Part shown: positions 60,863 through 64,000 of the stretch, piece after piece
How the letters are laid out: each line of letters starts with the position of its first letter
Numbering within the stretch: position 1 is the stretch's first letter
Assembly (NCBI GenBank): GCA_934148015.1
Contig: CAKPCU010000001.1
Span: 62,001-126,000, forward strand
From: an uncultured Bacilli bacterium
GTDB taxonomy: Bacteria > Bacillota_I > Bacilli_A > RF39 > UBA660
Direction of reading: 5' to 3'
DNA: 64,000 nucleotides
The notes under the pieces: generated by a model
The model's database searches: none
What the model was told of the DNA's origin: nothing
What the model saw: only the letters and a program-made list of their open reading frames with translations
Position numbers and translations under genes: made by a program

Positions 60863-61975
60863 ATGAAATATATGTATCCTGATTATAAAAATGGATTAGT
60901 AAATGTAGCTTGTTCAATAGAAAAGTATTTTGGTACATCTTATAAGCATAAAACAAATACTTTATTAGATGAGATTTTAAGTAAGCAAAACAATAAAAAC
61001 GTAGTATTATTTTTATTTGATGGATTAGGATACAATATACTTAAAGAATATAAAGATAAGTGTAAATTTTTATATGAACACTTAATAGGAGATATTTCAT
61101 CTAACTTTCCTTCTACTACTATGTCAGCTAGAACAACAGTAGAATCAGGTCTTACACCTATAGAACATGGCTGGCTTGGTTGGGATATGTACTTTAAGGA
61201 TTTTGATGAGGTTATTACCTTAACTAAAAACGTTATAAAAGGAACAAAGAAAAAAGTATCTGATTTTCATGTTGCAAAAACGTATCTTAAATATGAACCT
61301 GTAACTGATAAAATAAATAAAATGGAAGGTTGTATAGGTAAAACGCTAAGAGTTTATAGTAATCATCCAAATGAGTCACTTAGAAAGATGAAAAGAAGCA
61401 TAAAAAAGCTTACTAAGAATAAAGAAAAAGTATATGTTTATGCATATTATAATGAACCAGATCATGCACTTCATCATAATGGTGTTGGATCAGATAAAAT
61501 GATAAAGTACTTAAAACATATAAATAAATGGTTTAAAAGAATTTGTAAGTCTTTAAAAAACACAACTGTAATAGCACTAGCAGATCATGGACATATAAAT
61601 GTAGAATATATTAATCTTATGGATTATAAAAAAATTACTAATATGTTAGATAGTGATATTTCTATAGATGATAGAGCTACATCTTTTAGAGTGAAAAAAG
61701 AGTATAAAAAAGAATTTTATTATGAACTTAAAAAGATACTTAAAGATGATTTTATAATAATGACTAAAAAAGAAGTTATTAAAAATAAATTATATGGTGA
61801 TGGAGTAGAAAATAAATATTTTCAAGATGGATTAGGAGATTACTTTGCACTTGGTATAAATAATAAAGCAATTAGATGTAATAATAAGACAAATTTACAT
61901 AAATCAGCTCATTCGGGACTTACTTTAGATGAGATGCTTGTTCCACTTATTGTTGTTGATACAAATAAAATATAA
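60863..61975 (+). CDS. alkaline phosphatase superfamily phosphodiesterase-like protein
   Basis: The 370 aa have the type I phosphodiesterase/nucleotide pyrophosphatase layout: metal Asp in LFLFDGLGYNIL (about 53), nucleophile Thr in FPSTTMSARTTVESGLTP (about 84-101), then EPDHALHHNG, ALADHGH (two metal ligands) and AHSGLTLDEMLVPLI (last His). There is no signal peptide, so it is probably cytoplasmic. Specific substrate is unknown; relatives hydrolyse phosphodiesters or sulfates. The ATG at 60863 follows TAGGAGTTGGTTAAAT. It stands between prfA and prmC, which are normally adjacent, and prmC follows nine nt later. Confidence 0.83.
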   Translation: MKYMYPDYKNGLVNVACSIEKYFGTSYKHKTNTLLDEILSKQNNKNVVLFLFDGLGYNILKEYKDKCKFLYEHLIGDISSNFPSTTMSARTTVESGLTPIEHGWLGWDMYFKDFDEVITLTKNVIKGTKKKVSDFHVAKTYLKYEPVTDKINKMEGCIGKTLRVYSNHPNESLRKMKRSIKKLTKNKEKVYVYAYYNEPDHALHHNGVGSDKMIKYLKHINKWFKRICKSLKNTTVIALADHGHINVEYINLMDYKKITNMLDSDISIDDRATSFRVKKEYKKEFYYELKKILKDDFIIMTKKEVIKNKLYGDGVENKYFQDGLGDYFALGINNKAIRCNNKTNLHKSAHSGLTLDEMLVPLIVVDTNKI

Positions 61976-61984
61976 GGAGTAGAT

Positions 61985-62698
61985 ATGAATAAAGATATAG
62001 AATATTTGAAAAAATATTATAAGGGAGATATAAATGCTGCTATAAAAAGACTAAATATGGGAGAACCTGTTCAGTACATAGTAGGGGATGTTGATTTTTA
62101 TGGTAACATAATAAAGGTAAATAAAAACGTATTAATACCAAGAAGAGAAACAGAGGAACTGGTTGAGAAAGTTTTAAAACGTACCCAGGTGTTCGATAAT
62201 CCTGTAATAGCAGATATTGGAACAGGTAGTGGTGCAATAGCTATAACTTTGGCAAAGAAGTTAAATACCTTAGTATATGCATCTGATATAAGTTTAAAAG
62301 CCCTTGAAGTAGCTAAAGAAAACGTAGCTACAAATAAAGTGGATGTTACTTTCTTTGAAGGAGACATGTTAAAACCATATATTAAAAACAATATAAAGTT
62401 AGATGTTATTGTAAGTAATCCACCATATATAAAAAAAGATGAGAAAATAGAAGATATAGTTAAAAATAATGAACCTCATCTGGCACTTTATGCTAAAAAT
62501 AACGGTTTAGAGTTTTATGATAGTATATTAAAAAACGCTAGTTATGTTTTAAAAGATAAATACTTAATAGCATTTGAAATAGGTATGGATCAGGGGAAGA
62601 ATATAGAGGCATTAGCTAAAAAATATCTAAGTAATTCTATAGTCGAAATAGAAAAAGATTTGTCTGATAAAGATAGGTTTATTTTTGTATATAATTAA
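61985..62698 (+). CDS. prmC: release factor glutamine methyltransferase
   Basis: PrmC methylates the Gln of the GGQ motif of RF1/RF2. The 237 aa contain GEPVQYIVGDVDFYGNIIKVNKNVLIPRRETEELVE (conserved N-terminal stretch), ADIGTGSGAIAITLAKK (SAM motif, about 77-93) and VSNPPYIKKDE (NPPY, about 139). It is about 40 residues shorter than E. coli PrmC at the N-terminal helical domain. The ATG at 61985 follows AAGGAGTAGAT. It is followed by spoIIR, as in Bacillus. Confidence 0.95.
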   Translation: MNKDIEYLKKYYKGDINAAIKRLNMGEPVQYIVGDVDFYGNIIKVNKNVLIPRRETEELVEKVLKRTQVFDNPVIADIGTGSGAIAITLAKKLNTLVYASDISLKALEVAKENVATNKVDVTFFEGDMLKPYIKNNIKLDVIVSNPPYIKKDEKIEDIVKNNEPHLALYAKNNGLEFYDSILKNASYVLKDKYLIAFEIGMDQGKNIEALAKKYLSNSIVEIEKDLSDKDRFIFVYN

Positions 62699-62701
62699 AA
62701 T

Positions 62702-62735
62702 AATCACCCATTAATTAATAGAGGGTGATTTTTAT
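62702..62735 (+). promoter_or_regulatory. hairpin covering the spoIIR ribosome-binding site
   Basis: AATCACCC (62702-62709) pairs with GGGTGATT (62723-62730), whose GAGGGTGAT is the Shine-Dalgarno of spoIIR, followed by a T run and ATG at 62736. It may act as terminator for prmC and as translational block for spoIIR. Confidence 0.65.
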
Positions 62736-63260
62736 ATGAAAAAAGTATTTGTATTTATTTTAATGTTATTGCTAGTAGTATCTGTTTATAAGAAAAGTAA
62801 TGATTCTGTTAAGATTCCAGATTCTGCAATAAGATTTAGAATTTTAGCTAATAGTAATTCTCCAAGAGATCAAAAAATAAAAGAAGATATAAGAAATAAA
62901 ATGCAAAAAGAATTATACTCATTACTTCAAAATTCTAAAAGTATAAATGATTCTAGAAAAATAATAAATAGTAACATGAGTAATTTTGATGAGATTTTAA
63001 AAGATTCTATGAAAGATATAGAATATCCATATAGCATTGATTATGGTATGCATTATTTTCCATCTAAAACATATAAAGGAATAACATATGATGAGGGTAA
63101 TTATGAATCATTATTAGTAACACTAGGTAGTGGAAAAGGTGATAATTGGTGGTGTGTTTTATTTCCTCCTCTTTGCTTACTAGAAGCAGAAGAAAGCTCT
63201 GATGTTAAAAACGTAGAGTATAAATCTTTTATAAAAGAAATAATTGAAAAATATTTTTAA
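62736..63260 (+). CDS. spoIIR: stage II sporulation protein R (SpoIIR)
   Basis: SpoIIR is secreted by the forespore and triggers SpoIIGA to activate sigma-E in the mother cell. The 174 aa have an N-terminal signal anchor (about 2-18), then IPDSAIRFRILANSNSPRDQKIKEDIRNKM (the family signature, about 27-56), YGMHYFPSKTYKGITYDEGNYESLLVTLGSGKGDNWWCVLFPPLC. The position after prmC is as in Bacillus. The first gene of the sigma-E activation step is thus intact; spoIIGA/sigE are not in the window. Its ribosome-binding site is enclosed in a hairpin. Confidence 0.94.
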   Translation: MKKVFVFILMLLLVVSVYKKSNDSVKIPDSAIRFRILANSNSPRDQKIKEDIRNKMQKELYSLLQNSKSINDSRKIINSNMSNFDEILKDSMKDIEYPYSIDYGMHYFPSKTYKGITYDEGNYESLLVTLGSGKGDNWWCVLFPPLCLLEAEESSDVKNVEYKSFIKEIIEKYF

Positions 63261-63286
63261 GATAAATGTAATAATATAATGTAGAG

Positions 63287-63823
63287 GTGATTTATATCTT
63301 AGACATTATATTAATTGCAGTAAGTTTAAGTATGGATGCATTTGCATTATCATTTTCTTATGGAATAAGCAAAGTAAATATTAAAAAAATTATTTTAACA
63401 GCTATAGTAGTTGGCACTTTTCATTTTATTATGCCTCTTTTGGGCAATTTTGTTGGAATGCCATTATTCAAATACACTTTAATAAAACCTAGAATTATAC
63501 TGTTTTTAGTGTTTTTAATACTTTCTATAGACATGTTTATTCACTATTTTGAAGATGAAGTTATTTTAAGAAAACTAAATGTAGTTGGCATTGTTTTGTT
63601 TGCTATTTCAGTTAGTTTAGATAGTTTTACTGTTGGTCTAGGTATTAATTATATATATGATAATATCTATTTTGCAGCATATATTTTTGCATTTATTAGT
63701 GCATTTTTTACGTTTTTAGGCTTTTTGTCTGGAAAAATACTATCTAAAAGAATAGGAAAGTACTCATTTTTAATAGGAAGTGCGTTTTTGTTTATTTATT
63801 CTTTATATATCTTGACAAACTGA
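63287..63823 (+). CDS. mntP: MntP-like manganese efflux pump
   Basis: The 178-aa (or slightly shorter) membrane protein has six helices. Each half carries the family SxDxF motif: SMDAFALSFSYG (about 15-26) and SLDSFTVGLGINY (about 110-122); GTFHFIMPLLGNFVG fits MntP better than YtaF. In Bacillus mntP also lies just after spoIIR. The start is odd: the only usual start codon, GTG 63287, is inside the GAGGTGA ribosome-binding site. ATC at 63296 has the right distance. Stop TGA at 63821 overlaps the next promoter. Confidence 0.82.
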   Translation: MIYILDIILIAVSLSMDAFALSFSYGISKVNIKKIILTAIVVGTFHFIMPLLGNFVGMPLFKYTLIKPRIILFLVFLILSIDMFIHYFEDEVILRKLNVVGIVLFAISVSLDSFTVGLGINYIYDNIYFAAYIFAFISAFFTFLGFLSGKILSKRIGKYSFLIGSAFLFIYSLYILTN

Positions 63824-63840
63824 TGCTTTTGTGGTAATAT
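63812..63840 (+). promoter_or_regulatory. promoter of the right-edge gene
   Basis: TTGACA, 17 nt, TAATAT, with the mntP stop codon inside the spacer. Confidence 0.82.
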
Positions 63841-63871
63841 ACATGGCATTCAATCAAAAGGGGGAATTTGA

Positions 63872-64000
63872 ATGAAAAACAGTTATGTACCAAATGAAAA
63901 AGGTAAAAAGATAACAGCAGCTATTACAGCAGTAGCTATATTAGTTGGTGGAACTTTAATTGCTAAATTATCTACTAAGGATAAAAGACATGTTGAAGAT
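63872..64000 (+). CDS. small N-terminally hydrophobic protein, cut by window edge
   Basis: 43 codons are visible: a polar start MKNSYVPNEKGKKI, then one hydrophobic segment TAAITAVAILVGGTLIA, and KLSTKDKRHVED to the end. The ATG at 63872 follows AAGGGGGAATTTG and a strong promoter. Not recognised; membrane-anchored or secreted by appearance. Confidence 0.7.
   Translation, partial: MKNSYVPNEKGKKITAAITAVAILVGGTLIAKLSTKDKRHVED

Noticed and set aside
1..64000. rRNA, tRNA, T-box, riboswitch, CRISPR, transposase
   Set aside because: I looked for conserved pieces (tRNA T-arm GTTCAA motifs, T-box NTGGNACCGCG-like strings, rRNA ends, regular repeats, transposase-like proteins) and saw none convincing by eye.

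Overview
The window is about 64 kb of very AT-rich bacterial chromosome around the replication origin. Gene content places it in class Bacilli. It has rpoE (RNA polymerase delta), ComK, SpoIIIJ-type YidC with Jag, BofA, YabG, Veg, SpoVG, YabP/YabQ, SigH and SpoIIR, in an order close to Bacillus subtilis but heavily thinned. TGA is used as a stop (comK, sigH and the mntP-like gene end in it), so this is the standard bacterial code, not a Mycoplasma/Spiroplasma code. Base composition and missing neighbours (no yaaA, yabA, rsmI, rnmV, rpmG or hprT at their usual places) suggest a reduced, host-associated, probably uncultured lineage near RF39/Erysipelotrichia-like Bacilli. That placement is inference.

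Layout. 1-880: decayed accessory DNA, with a frameshifted YcxB-like membrane protein and a deleted DUF1016 nuclease remnant. 886-5877 (minus strand): mnmE, a membrane-anchored metallopeptidase, jag, yidC, rnpA and an unusually short rpmH. 5878-6327: oriC with DnaA boxes; further boxes and a TAA-triplet run lie between dnaA and dnaN. 6328-15193: dnaA, dnaN, a comK homologue, recF, gyrB, gyrA. 15194-18656: a cluster of four parS sites, SRP RNA, tadA, dnaX (two parS sites inside it), ebfC, recR, bofA. 18670-29327: holB, ricT, trmN6-like, pth, mfd, spoVT, a small membrane gene, tatD, a 3D-domain protein, rsmA, yabG, veg. 29417-35378: two large surface proteins, one a predicted thioester adhesin. 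35425-38434: spoVG, yabP, yabQ, divIC, mrnC, rlmB, sigH. 38513-50887: secE, nusG, rplK, rplA, rplJ, rplL, an rsmC-like methyltransferase, a dead BRO-N antirepressor, rpoB, rpoC. 50984-54766: an orphan gene, tilS, ftsH. 54778-56745 (minus): a class A PBP. 56894-57180: a candidate type I toxin-antitoxin locus. 57318-63823: ywiB-like gene, argS, rpoE, prfA, a phosphodiesterase-family protein, prmC, spoIIR, mntP-like gene. The right edge cuts a small membrane/secreted gene.

The housekeeping part holds replication initiation and repair (dnaA, dnaN, recF, gyrase, dnaX, holB, recR, mfd), ribosome and RNA polymerase synthesis, and membrane insertion. A full thread of sporulation regulators and cortex/coat genes runs through it. 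No rRNA, tRNA, CRISPR array, transposase or intact prophage was seen. The most interesting points are ComK beside dnaN, parS sites embedded in dnaX, a convergent small RNA/hydrophobic peptide locus after the PBP gene, a thioester adhesin pair without an LPXTG motif, a short L34, and a mollicute-like Asn at the main rifampicin position of RpoB.
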